From Streptomyces avermitilis MA-4680 = NBRC 14893 (GTDB taxonomy: Bacteria; Actinomycetota; Actinomycetes; Streptomycetales; Streptomycetaceae), in NCBI RefSeq assembly GCF_000009765.2, contig NC_003155.5, forward strand, positions 992,001 to 1,056,000: 64,000 nt of DNA. The letters run 5' to 3'. Under the pieces are notes generated by a model. That model did no database searches. It was given only the letters and a program-made list of their open reading frames with translations, and was not told the origin of the DNA. The position numbers were made by a program, and so were the translations under genes. Positions 20,194 through 29,233 of this stretch are shown piece by piece. The first letter of the stretch is position 1; each line of letters starts with the position of its first letter.

Positions 20194-21024
20194 ATGGATC
20201 ACGCGATCTCGGTTTACACCCTCGGAAGTTTCGAACTGGCCATTCACGGGAAACCCATCCAGCGATGGAAGGCGGGCAAGGCCCGCGATCTCTTCCAGTT
20301 CCTGTTACTGCGCCAAGGGCAAGTTGTCTCGCGGGAAACACTCCACGAGTCGCTGTGGCCGGGATCCTACTGGTCGGCGAATTCGAGTTCACTCAAAGTG
20401 GCGGTGCACACCCTGCGAAGAGTTCTGGCCAACTGCCAAGCACCGTCCGAGGAGACGAGCTCGCCGTCGCTGCGCCTGGTCACTCGCCAGACCGGCTACA
20501 CCTTGCAGGCCAGGGGGGTCTGGGTGGACTCCGAGGTCTTCGACGACCTGGTCGACCAAGGACACCGTGCCGAGTCGGCCGGGGCCCATCGCGAGGCGAG
20601 CCAACACTACCGGGCGGCCGCCGAACTGTACGGGGGGGACTTCCTGGCAGGATCCCCCATGGAATGGGCCAATGTCCACAGGGAATGGCTCCGAAGTCGA
20701 TTCCTCTATGTTCTCCAGCGGTTGGCCGAAACCAGTCTTGTGGAAGACGATCCACTCTCGGTGATGCGCTATTGCCGTCGGATCCTTGAAATCGAGCCAT
20801 ACCGCGAGGAGAGCTATCGCATGCTGATGTACACGCATGCTCAGCTCGGGCAGCTCAATCAGGTTCGCCGCTGGTACGACATATGCACAACCCGCCTGCG
20901 CGAAGACCTACAAGCCGCCCCGGAACCCGCGACCAGGCTCACCTATTCCCGTGCCATGCACGGCCAACTCAACGCGCACAGCTGGGACTCCATCAACTAC
21001 CCCACCCACACGGCAGCCCACTGA
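20194..21024 (+). CDS. SARP-family transcriptional activator (with TTA codon)
   Basis: 276 residues: N-terminal OmpR/PhoB-like winged helix (about 5-95; VYTLGSFELAIHGK, VSRETLHESLWPG, LKVAVHTLRRVL) followed by a bacterial transcriptional activator domain (about 100-245; DDLVDQGHRAE, YRAAAELYGGDFL, CRRILEIEPYREESYRMLM). SARPs bind direct repeats at -35 and recruit RNA polymerase. It has no C-terminal ATPase domain, so it is the small SARP class. Leu38 is encoded by TTA (20305-20307), making it a target for bldA control. ATG 20194 has GAGGAG 11 bases upstream; an in-frame TTG at 20185 is too close to that site. It is the only cluster-type regulator in the window and the best candidate for the operators described. 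Confidence 0.93.
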   Translation: MDHAISVYTLGSFELAIHGKPIQRWKAGKARDLFQFLLLRQGQVVSRETLHESLWPGSYWSANSSSLKVAVHTLRRVLANCQAPSEETSSPSLRLVTRQTGYTLQARGVWVDSEVFDDLVDQGHRAESAGAHREASQHYRAAAELYGGDFLAGSPMEWANVHREWLRSRFLYVLQRLAETSLVEDDPLSVMRYCRRILEIEPYREESYRMLMYTHAQLGQLNQVRRWYDICTTRLREDLQAAPEPATRLTYSRAMHGQLNAHSWDSINYPTHTAAH

Positions 21025-21074
21025 AATCGGCCGACCAAAGCCTGGCCGCCACCGAATCGCCTTACACTCTCCGC

Positions 21075-21704
21075 ATGATCAGAGAGGCGTATCTGCAGGG
21101 GGCCGCGGCCGCCGCCGATCTCATGGGCCGTCCGTCCGTGGCCGCCGCATGGAACGAGCCAAGCGTCCTTCCCGGGTACCGCGTCGCCGGCCTGTGCGGC
21201 CATCTCGCGCGCAACATCGTGCTCGTCGAGCCGCTGCTCGCCGCCCCTGCCGGCGGCGCGCACCCCATCCCTCTCCTCGATCACTACACCGGCGACGACT
21301 GGCTGGACGCGGACCCTCAGAGTGGGGAGCATCTCGCGATCCGCGAGCGGGGCAAGAAGGCGGCGGCCGACGGCCCCGAGAGTCTGGCAGAGCGCGTGTC
21401 CGGCGCCGTGAGCCGGCTGAATCGGGCCATCCCCGCGCAGCCCGCGGATCGGGTCGTCGACCTGCCCGGTATGTGGAGCCTGACGCTCGACGACTTCCTG
21501 CTGACCCGCCTGGTCGAGGTGGTGGTCCACTGCGACGATGTGGCGGTGAGCGTCGGCGTGCCGACCCCCGAACTGCCAACCGCGTACTACGAGGAGACGA
21601 TCGCTCTCCTGTCGCGGCTCGCGATGCGCCGGCACGGGCCGATTGCCCTGGTCCGGGCGCTCAGCCGGAGCGAGCGGGCGCCCGGCACGATCTCCGCCTT
21701 CTGA
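21075..21704 (+). CDS. DinB/mycothiol maleylpyruvate isomerase-like protein
   Basis: 209 residues, four-helix DinB-like fold of the actinobacterial mycothiol-dependent maleylpyruvate isomerase N-terminal family (AWNEPSVLPGYRVAGLCGHLARNIVLVEPLLA, LTLDDFLLTRLVEVVVHCDDVAVSVG). The metal-site histidines are at GHLARN and VVVHCDD. The family uses mycothiol as a cofactor or conjugates electrophiles. ATG 21075 lies 6 bases after a TACACT -10-like box, so the mRNA is probably leaderless. The frame is open further upstream, but that part overlaps the SARP gene and is not protein-like. Role in the cluster unclear; self-protection against an electrophilic product is possible. Confidence 0.8.
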   Translation: MIREAYLQGAAAAADLMGRPSVAAAWNEPSVLPGYRVAGLCGHLARNIVLVEPLLAAPAGGAHPIPLLDHYTGDDWLDADPQSGEHLAIRERGKKAAADGPESLAERVSGAVSRLNRAIPAQPADRVVDLPGMWSLTLDDFLLTRLVEVVVHCDDVAVSVGVPTPELPTAYYEETIALLSRLAMRRHGPIALVRALSRSERAPGTISAF

Positions 21705-21749
21705 CTGCGGCGGTGGTCACCTGGGCGGCCCGCACCCCACGCCGCTCAG

Positions 21750-21968
21750 TCACCGCGCCGGTTGGTCCATGGCCGCGGCGAGACTGCGCGGACGCATGTC
21801 CACCCACTGCTCCTCGACGTACTCCACACACGACGCGTGCCCCGCCGGCCCGTGCACCGTGCTCCAGCCCTTCGGCACGTCGAGGTCCGCGGGCCACAGC
21901 GAGTGCTGCCCCTCCTCGTTGCACAGGACGAGGTAGGTGCCGTCGGTGTCGTCGAACGGGTTGCTCAT
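21750..21968 (-). CDS. mbtH: MbtH-like protein
   Basis: 72 residues, full-length MbtH family: MSNPFDDTDGTYLVLCNEEGQHSLWP, with the invariant Trp residues and WSTVHGPAGHASCVEYVEEQWVDMRP. MbtH proteins bind A domains and are needed for their folding or activity; this one probably serves several of the A domains in the window. Last gene of the operon that begins at the thioesterase (30.0 kb). Its ATG overlaps the stop of a 39-residue ORF (TGATG) and is preceded by GGAGG. A 5' fragment of a second MbtH gene is at 53.2-53.3 kb. Confidence 0.96.
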   Translation of the reverse strand: MSNPFDDTDGTYLVLCNEEGQHSLWPADLDVPKGWSTVHGPAGHASCVEYVEEQWVDMRPRSLAAAMDQPAR

Positions 21969-22087
21969 CACAGTCCTCCATGTGTCGTGGTCATCCCGGC
22001 CGCGTCGAGCGAACCGGGTCGTGTGGCGCCGCCCAGGCGGGCCGCCGACACCGGCCCGATGCGGGCGAGCGCCTGGCTGTTCCTCAT
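21968..22087 (-). CDS. Small ORF (39 residues) coupled to C-PCP and mbtH
   Basis: ATG 22087 overlaps the C-PCP stop (ATGA) and its own stop overlaps the mbtH start (TGATG), so it exactly fills the gap and is coupled on both sides. Sequence begins MRNSQALARIGPVSAARLGG. Third codon positions are mostly G or C, as in real genes here. No recognised domain, no signal peptide, net basic. It may be a translated leader that keeps ribosomes moving into mbtH, or a small real peptide. Confidence 0.5.
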   Translation of the reverse strand: MRNSQALARIGPVSAARLGGATRPGSLDAAGMTTTHGGL

Positions 22088-23736
22088 CTCGCCGTCCCGA
22101 GGAATTCCACAAGGCCGTCCACCGACTCGCTGTCGAAAAGATCGATCAGCTCGAGGTTCAGACCCAGTTCCGCGCTGAGCCGGCGTACGAGCTGCGCACC
22201 CAGGAGTGAACTGCCGCCCATGGCGAAGAAGTTGGCCGAGCAGTCGACCTCCGGCAGACCCAGGACCTCCGCCCACACGGCCGCGATGCGGCCGTGCAGT
22301 TCCGTGCGCGGCGCGACCGAAGGCGTGGCATCGCTCGACGGCACGCGGTGCGGCACGTTCTCCGGGCGCCTCGATGGCTTCGTCCCCGCGGCGGGCAGCG
22401 ACATCGCCGCCTCGGCGAGCCGGGCGAGAGTCGAGTCGGGAGTCGCGACGGCGGCGTCCAGTATCTCGACATAAGCCCGGGCGACGCCGTCCATGGTAGT
22501 GGCGTCGAACAGGTCCGTGGCATAGCGCAGGTTCAGGATGTGTTGCCCGTCCGCCTCCTCCCGCACCTCGGCCAGGAGGTCGAACTCGGTGGTGACCTCG
22601 CTGCGGTGCAGCAACCGCTCGCTCACCTCCGTCACGTCCACGCCGATCAGACGCAGAGGCTCGCTTTCGGGCACGTACTGGAAGGCGACTTGATACAGCG
22701 GGTGGCGACTGCTGTCGCGCGCCGGGTTGATCCGGTCGACGACGTGGTGGAAGGGAGCGTCCCCGTGCTCGAACGCGCTCGAAAGGTCCGTGCGGACCGC
22801 GACGAGCAGTTCGGACAGGGTCAACCCCGGGTCGCAGTCCGCGACCAGGACCACGGAATTGACGAAGTAGCCCAGCAGGTTCTCGAGCTCCGGCTCGCCC
22901 CGCCCCGCCAGCGGCGTGCCGACCACAGCCCGAGGCTCGTCCGCCCACCGTGCCAACAGGACGTCGAAGACGGCCAGGTGGACCACGAACGGGGAGACCG
23001 AGGCGGTGCGGGCCAACTTCGTCACACCACGGACCGCGGCAGCGGGGATCGGGATCTGGCAGAAGGCCGCCGTGAAGCGGCGCAGAGCGGGCCTTGGCCG
23101 GTCGGTGGGCAGTTCCGGCGCGCGCACATCCCGCAGCCGTTGCGCCCAGTGCTCGACGGAGGCCTCCAGGGCGGGGGACGCCTCCTCGCGCTGCCACCAG
23201 GCGAAGTCCGCGTACTGCGCGGTGAGTTCGGGCAGTTGGGGCCGCCTTCCCTGGACCTCCGCGGCGTACAGTTCGGACAGTTCTCGCCGCAGCAGGACGT
23301 CCGAGTCGCCGTCCCAGACGATGTGGTGCGTCACCAGCACCAAGGTGTGCCGCCTTGCTGCGAGCCGGAACAGCACGCCGCGCAGCAAGGGCGGGGACGA
23401 CAGGTCGAACGGCTTCTCCAACAGTCCTGCCAGGTCGCCGGCGATGGCGTTGTCCTGCTCCTGTCCGTCCCGGTCGCGCAGATCGACGCGCCGCAGCTCG
23501 AAGGGCGCGCAGCCACGGATCACCTGCTCGGGTCGTCCGTCCACCGGGACCAGTGCGGATCGCAGCAACTCGTGCCGGTCGACGAGCGCGGTCAACGCCC
23601 GCTGCAGGGCTTGTGGGTCGAGCGGGCCGGTCAGCTCCCAGCCGGCGAGCATCACGTACGCCGACAGGCCGGGAACGAGTTCCTCGGCGAGCCAGAGCGC
23701 TTCCTGACCGAACGACAGCGGTGCGTTGTCTTCCAT
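22084..23736 (-). CDS. NRPS condensation-carrier didomain (C-PCP)
   Basis: 550 residues: C domain (about 5-430) with HHIVWDG and ESEPLRLIGVDV, then a PCP (about 475-545, site MGGSSLLGA). There is no A domain; the A protein encoded just upstream (23.7-25.3 kb) is its natural partner for loading, together with the MbtH encoded downstream. The C domain joins an upstream acyl or peptidyl chain to the amino acid on a downstream carrier. ATG 23736 lies 2 bp beyond the A-gene stop. Coupled to the small ORF downstream. Confidence 0.93.
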   Translation of the reverse strand: MEDNAPLSFGQEALWLAEELVPGLSAYVMLAGWELTGPLDPQALQRALTALVDRHELLRSALVPVDGRPEQVIRGCAPFELRRVDLRDRDGQEQDNAIAGDLAGLLEKPFDLSSPPLLRGVLFRLAARRHTLVLVTHHIVWDGDSDVLLRRELSELYAAEVQGRRPQLPELTAQYADFAWWQREEASPALEASVEHWAQRLRDVRAPELPTDRPRPALRRFTAAFCQIPIPAAAVRGVTKLARTASVSPFVVHLAVFDVLLARWADEPRAVVGTPLAGRGEPELENLLGYFVNSVVLVADCDPGLTLSELLVAVRTDLSSAFEHGDAPFHHVVDRINPARDSSRHPLYQVAFQYVPESEPLRLIGVDVTEVSERLLHRSEVTTEFDLLAEVREEADGQHILNLRYATDLFDATTMDGVARAYVEILDAAVATPDSTLARLAEAAMSLPAAGTKPSRRPENVPHRVPSSDATPSVAPRTELHGRIAAVWAEVLGLPEVDCSANFFAMGGSSLLGAQLVRRLSAELGLNLELIDLFDSESVDGLVEFLGTAR

Positions 23737-23738
23737 CG

Positions 23739-25331
23739 TCAGCTCCTTCGCGAAAGGTCTTCCGCCAGGGCGCGCCGGTCCGTCTTGCCGTTGGTGTTCA
23801 GCGGCAGCCGGTCCAGGCAGACGACGCGTCCGGGGAGCATGTGATCCGGCAGTACGGCGGCCAACTCCTTGCGCAGCCGGTCCAGGAGCGCCTCGTTTTG
23901 CCTGTCGTCCGCAGCGTCCCGGAGGTCGGCGGCCTGCTCGGTGACGACGACGCACGCGGCCAGGGCCGGTTCCCCTCGCGCCGTGCTCTGGACGACCGCG
24001 GCCGCGTCGCCGATCCAGGGCACGGCCCGCAGGGCGTGGTCGATCTCGCCCAACTCGATCCGGAAGCCTCGGATCTTGACCTGGTCGTCTTGGCGTCCGA
24101 CGTAGTGCAGTTGCCCGGCCTCGTCCGTGTGGGCGAGGTCTCCGGTGCGATACCAGCGGCCCGGTCTGTCGGGCAGCTGGAGGAAGCGCTCGGCGGTCAG
24201 TTCGGGCATGTCGACATAGCCGCGTGCCACCTGGCTGCCGCCGATGAGGATCTCCCCGGTGCGGCCAGGCGCGACCGGCCTCAGTTCCTCGTCCAGGACG
24301 ACGGCCGGGCTGTGGTCGTAGGCCGTGCCGATGGGGGTGGCCGATGCGGCCCGGGTCACTTCCTCGGCCGTCAACCGCTTGAACGTGTTGTAGACCGTGG
24401 TCTCGGTGATGCCGTAGACGTTGCACCATGCGGGCTGCGGTCCGGGCTGGGATCGCGTCCAGGACTGGATGGCCCGGTAGTTGAGTGCCTCGCCGCAGAA
24501 GGTGACATTGCGCAGCGGCAGGTTCACCGCCTCCTCCTCCACGACTTCGGCGAGGTGGTGGAAGACGCTGGGCACGATGTGGAGTCGTGTCACCCGGTGG
24601 CGCAGCAGCAGCTCGGCCAGGGATTCGGGGTCCTGTTGGGCGGCGCGTGGAACCGCGACCAAGGTGGCGCCGATGGCCACCGCCGCCCACATCTCCCACA
24701 CGCTGACGTCGAATCCGTGGGCGTGTTGCAGGGGCCACACCTCGCGGTCGGCGAAGTCGAACAGCGGCAGGGCGCCGGCGAGCATCGCGAGGACGTTGGC
24801 GTGGGTCACCTCCACGCCCTTGGGCACGCCGGTGGAGCCGGAGGTATACATCACGTACGCGACGGACCCCGATCCGGGCACGGTGTCGTCGGCGGCGGCA
24901 CCGGCGAAAGGCCCGGGGATCAGGTCGTCGCCGTCGACGTGCAGCATGGTCAGCGCCGCGATGTCGGGTGCGGCACGACCGGACTCGTCGCAGACGACCA
25001 CGTGCAGCCCGGCGTTGTCGACGATGTGGCGCAGCCGCCGGGACGGATGCGCGGCGTCGAGGGGGACGTAGGCGCAGCCGGCGCGCATCAGGGCCGCGGA
25101 CGCCACCAGGGCCAAGGGCCCGCGGGCCACGCTCAGGCCGACCCGGTCACCGGGCCGGATCCCCACCGCACGCACTCTGGCGGCCAAGGCGTCGACACAT
25201 CGGTCGAGCTCGGCATAGGTCAGGCGCACAGGGCCCGCGGACAACGCCGGGCGTTCGACGAACTGTCGGGCGGAGTGGCGCAGGACATCGCTCAGCGTGC
25301 GAAGGGACGATCCGAGCGGTGCGGTGTTCAC
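23739..25331 (-). CDS. Free-standing NRPS adenylation domain
   Basis: 530 residues, a complete A domain with no carrier attached: MYTSGSTGVPKGV, NVYGITETTV (an Ile replaces the usual Pro of YGPTE, common in discrete A domains), YRTGDLA, KIRGFRIELGEID and NGKTDRRAL. Pocket residues read about D-V-W-H-T-C-V-V-Y-K; the first four resemble Ser-type pockets but the rest do not, so no substrate is given. GTG 25331 overlaps the acylase stop (GTGA) with GGGAGG upstream. Expected to load the PCP of the adjacent C-PCP protein in trans. Confidence 0.92.
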   Translation of the reverse strand: MNTAPLGSSLRTLSDVLRHSARQFVERPALSAGPVRLTYAELDRCVDALAARVRAVGIRPGDRVGLSVARGPLALVASAALMRAGCAYVPLDAAHPSRRLRHIVDNAGLHVVVCDESGRAAPDIAALTMLHVDGDDLIPGPFAGAAADDTVPGSGSVAYVMYTSGSTGVPKGVEVTHANVLAMLAGALPLFDFADREVWPLQHAHGFDVSVWEMWAAVAIGATLVAVPRAAQQDPESLAELLLRHRVTRLHIVPSVFHHLAEVVEEEAVNLPLRNVTFCGEALNYRAIQSWTRSQPGPQPAWCNVYGITETTVYNTFKRLTAEEVTRAASATPIGTAYDHSPAVVLDEELRPVAPGRTGEILIGGSQVARGYVDMPELTAERFLQLPDRPGRWYRTGDLAHTDEAGQLHYVGRQDDQVKIRGFRIELGEIDHALRAVPWIGDAAAVVQSTARGEPALAACVVVTEQAADLRDAADDRQNEALLDRLRKELAAVLPDHMLPGRVVCLDRLPLNTNGKTDRRALAEDLSRRS

Positions 25332-27550
25332 AGGGTCCTCCCTGTCGGGGTGCGGAGCGACCCAGGCCCGCGTACGCCGTCGCCGTACGGCGTGTCCTCG
25401 CGCATCGGCAGGGGGTGCGTCTTGCCCTGTGTCCAACGGGCGATGTGGTCGAGGTCTACGGGGCCGGTGCCGGCGGGGCTTCCAGGGATGGTCAGCAGAC
25501 CGTCCTCGGGACGGGCAGGTGCGACGACCAGGCGCATGGCCGCGCCGAAGTCGGGTTGTGTGACCCGCAGGCTCTCCGGGCAACCGGACAGTCCGACGCC
25601 GCGTTCACCCGCGTGGCCTCCCGGCGGGCCGCCGTGGACCGGCGCACCGCCCAGGGGTGTCGGCGCGAGGGCGTTCACGCTCCCCCAACGGGTGGGCTCG
25701 GCGCTGCCGGTGCGCTTGGTCAGCAGTGTCTTGGCGCTGCCGAGCATGCCCACCACCAACGCGGCCGGCCCGGGCCAAGGCTTCGGCACCATGTCCGCGG
25801 CCAAGGCGTCGAGGAGTCGACGCAGAGGCCGTTCGTGGCCGTTGTAGCAGTAGGTGAAGGCCTCGTCGTACCGCCGGCAGGGACGGGTCAGGGCGGCGAA
25901 CAGCTCCTCGCGCAGCAGTTCCCGGAACAACACGAGCAGGGCGAGACCGTACTCGTCGTGGTGCGAGGTGCCGCGCCAGGCCAGGACCTCGTCGCGCAGA
26001 GCGCGCAGCGGCACGGGAGCGCGCTCGGGCGTGTATCGAAGCGCCAGGTCGCGGTAGTACGCGTACAGCTCGGCGTCCACATCGAGTTGCAGCGCGCCGC
26101 AGCGAGCCTCGTCGTGGGGTCCGCCCGCGGCGAGCGCCGCGGCGGCGCGGCGGGACCGGGTGCCGGGGAAGAAGTTCCAGCCGAGGCCCGCGGTTCGACC
26201 GGCCGCGTCCCCGTTGTTGCAGCTGATCACGTGTCCGCTCGGTGGTGTCACCAGCCGCGGCAGCTCGTGGGGGGCGAGGCGTGGCGTCGGCCACGGGTCC
26301 CGTTCCGAGTCGGAGAAGCCGCGTGGTCCCCCCGCACGCCTCGGATGGCGGCCCGTCACGGTCCAGGCGACGTCGGCCGCCGTGTCCGCGAGAACGGCGT
26401 TCAGGGGAGGCATGCCGCAGTCGTTCAGCAGGTCGGCCGCCGCGGCGACGTTCGCGCTCTCGTACAGTCCGACGAGGGCGAAGTCGAGTGCCGTGGGGTC
26501 GGTGAGGTTCGCGCTCAACACCAGCGGTCGGCCGCGCAGTTGGTCGACGACCGGGCCCCACCGGGTCTCGCGTACTTCCACCTCGACGTCGTCACCGCCC
26601 ATGACGCTGACGCGTTCCCGCCGGACGGTGAAAGGCCGGTCGCGGCCCTCGTGCCGATATGTGCCGGGGGTGCTGCCCGGGGTCAGCTCCCGCAACTCGC
26701 AGGTGTCGGCCGGGAGCCGGGTGAATCCCCAGGCGATTCGACCGTTGGTACCGGCGACGATCGCGGGCAGGCCGGGTACGGTCACGCCGGTGACACCGGT
26801 GTCCCCGACGACGAGCCGGGCGGCGTACATCAGCGACGGGCTGGTCAGCTCCAGGTGCATGTCGTTGGCGAGGACGGCGGTGTCTCCGTCGGTGACGGCC
26901 CAGGCGTTGCTGCCGATCGGGCGGCCGTCCGAGACCACCAACGGTCCGGCAGGGCCGGGCGGTTCGGCCATGAGAGCCTTCAACTCGGCGACCGGCAGGG
27001 CGGATCGGCACACATCGGGCACCGTGCCGTCGATGCCGACGGCGAACTCGTCCTGCGGGTCGAGCAGGAAGTCCACGACGGCCGCTGGCAGCGTCCGTCG
27101 CATCACCTCGACCATGCGGACGTCCTGTCCGTCCGACGAGAGCGCTTGGAACACCCCCTGTGTGACCGCGATGCAGTCCACCGGTGTCCACGCACCGCCC
27201 GGGCCGTTCGGTGCGGCGGCGTTGACGCCGTCCGCGTACGCCCGCAGAGTGTGCCGCTGCGACATGGGCAGCAATTCCCAGCAGGCGCGGGCGACGTGCG
27301 CGAGCCCCAAGACGCGCTGCCGCACGTCGGCCTGCACGGCTTGAGGACCGAGTACTTCGGCGAGCCGTCCGTGGCTGCGGCGTCGCATGAAGTCCATTTG
27401 TTCGCGGCGGTGTCGGGCGACCGTCCATCCGAGGCCGAACGCGGCGGCCGTCCAACTGGGCGCGGTCACGACCGGCCGGTCGAGTGCGTCGGAGGCGACT
27501 TCGACGATGCCGTCCGGGGTGCGTAGCCGAGCGGGTGCGGTGGCATTCAT
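25328..27550 (-). CDS. Penicillin acylase-type Ntn hydrolase (acyl-peptide deacylase)
   Basis: 740 residues. Matches the penicillin/aculeacin acylase (PvdQ-like) family: an alpha-chain region (about 1-195), the autoproteolytic junction IGSNAWAV with the nucleophile Ser214 that would become the beta-chain N-terminus, then NDMHLELTSPSLMYAARL, IAWGFT and GHVISCNN. Such enzymes cleave fatty amides, as in pyoverdine maturation. No signal peptide is visible at the N-terminus, whereas secreted relatives have one, so it may act in the cytoplasm. With the FAAL starter it suggests an acylate-then-deacylate scheme. ATGA-coupled to the PCP-C gene upstream and GTGA-coupled to the A domain downstream. Confidence 0.92.
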   Translation of the reverse strand: MNATAPARLRTPDGIVEVASDALDRPVVTAPSWTAAAFGLGWTVARHRREQMDFMRRRSHGRLAEVLGPQAVQADVRQRVLGLAHVARACWELLPMSQRHTLRAYADGVNAAAPNGPGGAWTPVDCIAVTQGVFQALSSDGQDVRMVEVMRRTLPAAVVDFLLDPQDEFAVGIDGTVPDVCRSALPVAELKALMAEPPGPAGPLVVSDGRPIGSNAWAVTDGDTAVLANDMHLELTSPSLMYAARLVVGDTGVTGVTVPGLPAIVAGTNGRIAWGFTRLPADTCELRELTPGSTPGTYRHEGRDRPFTVRRERVSVMGGDDVEVEVRETRWGPVVDQLRGRPLVLSANLTDPTALDFALVGLYESANVAAAADLLNDCGMPPLNAVLADTAADVAWTVTGRHPRRAGGPRGFSDSERDPWPTPRLAPHELPRLVTPPSGHVISCNNGDAAGRTAGLGWNFFPGTRSRRAAAALAAGGPHDEARCGALQLDVDAELYAYYRDLALRYTPERAPVPLRALRDEVLAWRGTSHHDEYGLALLVLFRELLREELFAALTRPCRRYDEAFTYCYNGHERPLRRLLDALAADMVPKPWPGPAALVVGMLGSAKTLLTKRTGSAEPTRWGSVNALAPTPLGGAPVHGGPPGGHAGERGVGLSGCPESLRVTQPDFGAAMRLVVAPARPEDGLLTIPGSPAGTGPVDLDHIARWTQGKTHPLPMREDTPYGDGVRGPGSLRTPTGRTL

Positions 27551-29202
27551 CGCGGCACCGCCGCAGGGGACGGTGCGACGGTCGCGTCAGGCGCTTCGGC
27601 GAACAGTCGCAGGGTGTCCACGAGGGCGCTCAGGACCGCGTCCGGCCTCTGGGGGTCTGCGGGATCTTCCGTGTGTTCGACGGTGATCCTCAGTGTTCCG
27701 GTGTCGTGGGCGAACAGGGTGACGCTCAGCCGCGGGCCGAGCGCGGAGGGCACCAGGAGGTCTCCGTGGTCGTACAGCGGCGACATCCGCAGGGCGGATT
27801 CGGCGGGGGCCCGGTATGGCCGGTCGAAGGCGACCACCGCGTCCACCAGGTCGTCGGGGCACAGCCCCACTGCGGCGCAGGGTGGCCCGAGCAGGTCGTC
27901 CAGTGGGCTGTCGGCGCACCGGCGAGCCTCGGCGAGCTGGGCCTGCGTGGCCCGCACGATGTCGCGCGGTGTCGCGCCATCGGGCACCGGTACGGCGAGC
28001 AGTGTGCTGTTCGCGAAGGGCCCGACGGTGCGCTCGTGGGCGGCGTGCGCTCGGTTGTCGAGCAGGGTGCCGATGCCGACGTGCCGGCGGCCCAGGAGAG
28101 CGGCAAGTGCGGTGGCGACGGCGGCGGTCGCCACGACGAAGTCGGTGGCGCCCTCGGTGCCGGCCCATGCGTGCAGCCCGTGCAGCACGGAGGTGTCCAG
28201 TTCGGCACCGCGGCGCACATACCGCATGCCGCGCGGAGCGGGTTCCGCGGCGGCGGCCAGGTCTGCTGCGAGATCACGAGCCACGCGCGTCCAGTGGCGG
28301 CGGGAGTCGGCCGCCATGTCACCCTGTCGGCCTCCGCGGTGCAGGGCGTAGTCGATGTGGGTGAGGGCGTCGCTGTTGTCCATGTGGACACGGCCTTCGG
28401 TGACCAACTGCGTGTAGGCCTCGGCGAGGTCGTCGAGGAGGACCGTTTGTGACACGCCGTCGACGGCCAGGTGGTGGAGATGCAGCACGAGCAGGTCGGC
28501 CGCATGACGGCGGCGGAACAGCTGGGCGCGCAGCAGGTTGCCCCGCATGAGGTCGAACGGCTTGAGGTGCGCGAGGCGTACGTCCTTGAGGATGGCCGCG
28601 TCCTCGGCCTGCCCTTCGATGCTCACGGGCATGTCCCGCTCCACCAGTTCGACGTCGGCGGGCGCCCAAGGTGGAACGATCACCTGCTGGTGTGCGCCGC
28701 CTCCGTCGGGCGTGGGGAAGGCCAGGCGCAGCGCGCCGTGCCGAGTGAGCAACGCGTGCAGCGCGAGCCGCAGGGCAGCGCCGTCGACGGGCGAATCCAG
28801 GGCGACGGGCACGACGATGCTGTGGACCGGTGAGGGCCCGAGGGCATCCTCGATGCGCAGCAGCCGCTCCTGCTGGGGCGACACCGGACCTGTGACGCGG
28901 CCCGAGGTGCGCGGCCGTTCGTCGGCGGGGGCCGAGTCCTCGCCGAGCGCGGCGATCGTTCGAGTGACGAAGTCGGCGAAGACCGGATGATCGAAGATGA
29001 GTCCGGCGGGCAGATCGGCGTCAAGTGCCTTGCGCATGCGGGACATCAGACGGGTGGCGAGCATCGAGTGGCCACCGAGCGCGAAGAAGTGTGCGTCGTC
29101 GTCGACGTCGGGGACGTGCAGGAGGTCCTGCCAGAATCGGCGGGCGAAGTCGGCCACCGTACGGGCGTCGCGTCGCCCGTGCGGCACGGGGCCTGTGTCC
29201 AT
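27547..29202 (-). CDS. NRPS carrier-condensation didomain (PCP-C)
   Basis: 551 residues, carrier first: PCP (about 15-85, site LGGHSMLATR), then a C domain (about 105-530) with HHLAVDG and FANSTLLAVPV. The order PCP-C without an A domain means both loading and acceptance happen in trans. ATG 29202 is preceded by AGGAGGGAGAG; an ATG 27 bases upstream in frame lacks such a site. ATGA overlap with the acylase. Confidence 0.92.
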   Translation of the reverse strand: MDTGPVPHGRRDARTVADFARRFWQDLLHVPDVDDDAHFFALGGHSMLATRLMSRMRKALDADLPAGLIFDHPVFADFVTRTIAALGEDSAPADERPRTSGRVTGPVSPQQERLLRIEDALGPSPVHSIVVPVALDSPVDGAALRLALHALLTRHGALRLAFPTPDGGGAHQQVIVPPWAPADVELVERDMPVSIEGQAEDAAILKDVRLAHLKPFDLMRGNLLRAQLFRRRHAADLLVLHLHHLAVDGVSQTVLLDDLAEAYTQLVTEGRVHMDNSDALTHIDYALHRGGRQGDMAADSRRHWTRVARDLAADLAAAAEPAPRGMRYVRRGAELDTSVLHGLHAWAGTEGATDFVVATAAVATALAALLGRRHVGIGTLLDNRAHAAHERTVGPFANSTLLAVPVPDGATPRDIVRATQAQLAEARRCADSPLDDLLGPPCAAVGLCPDDLVDAVVAFDRPYRAPAESALRMSPLYDHGDLLVPSALGPRLSVTLFAHDTGTLRITVEHTEDPADPQRPDAVLSALVDTLRLFAEAPDATVAPSPAAVPR

Positions 29203-29233
29203 CAGCGTCTCTCCCTCCTCGTTTCCCACGGGT

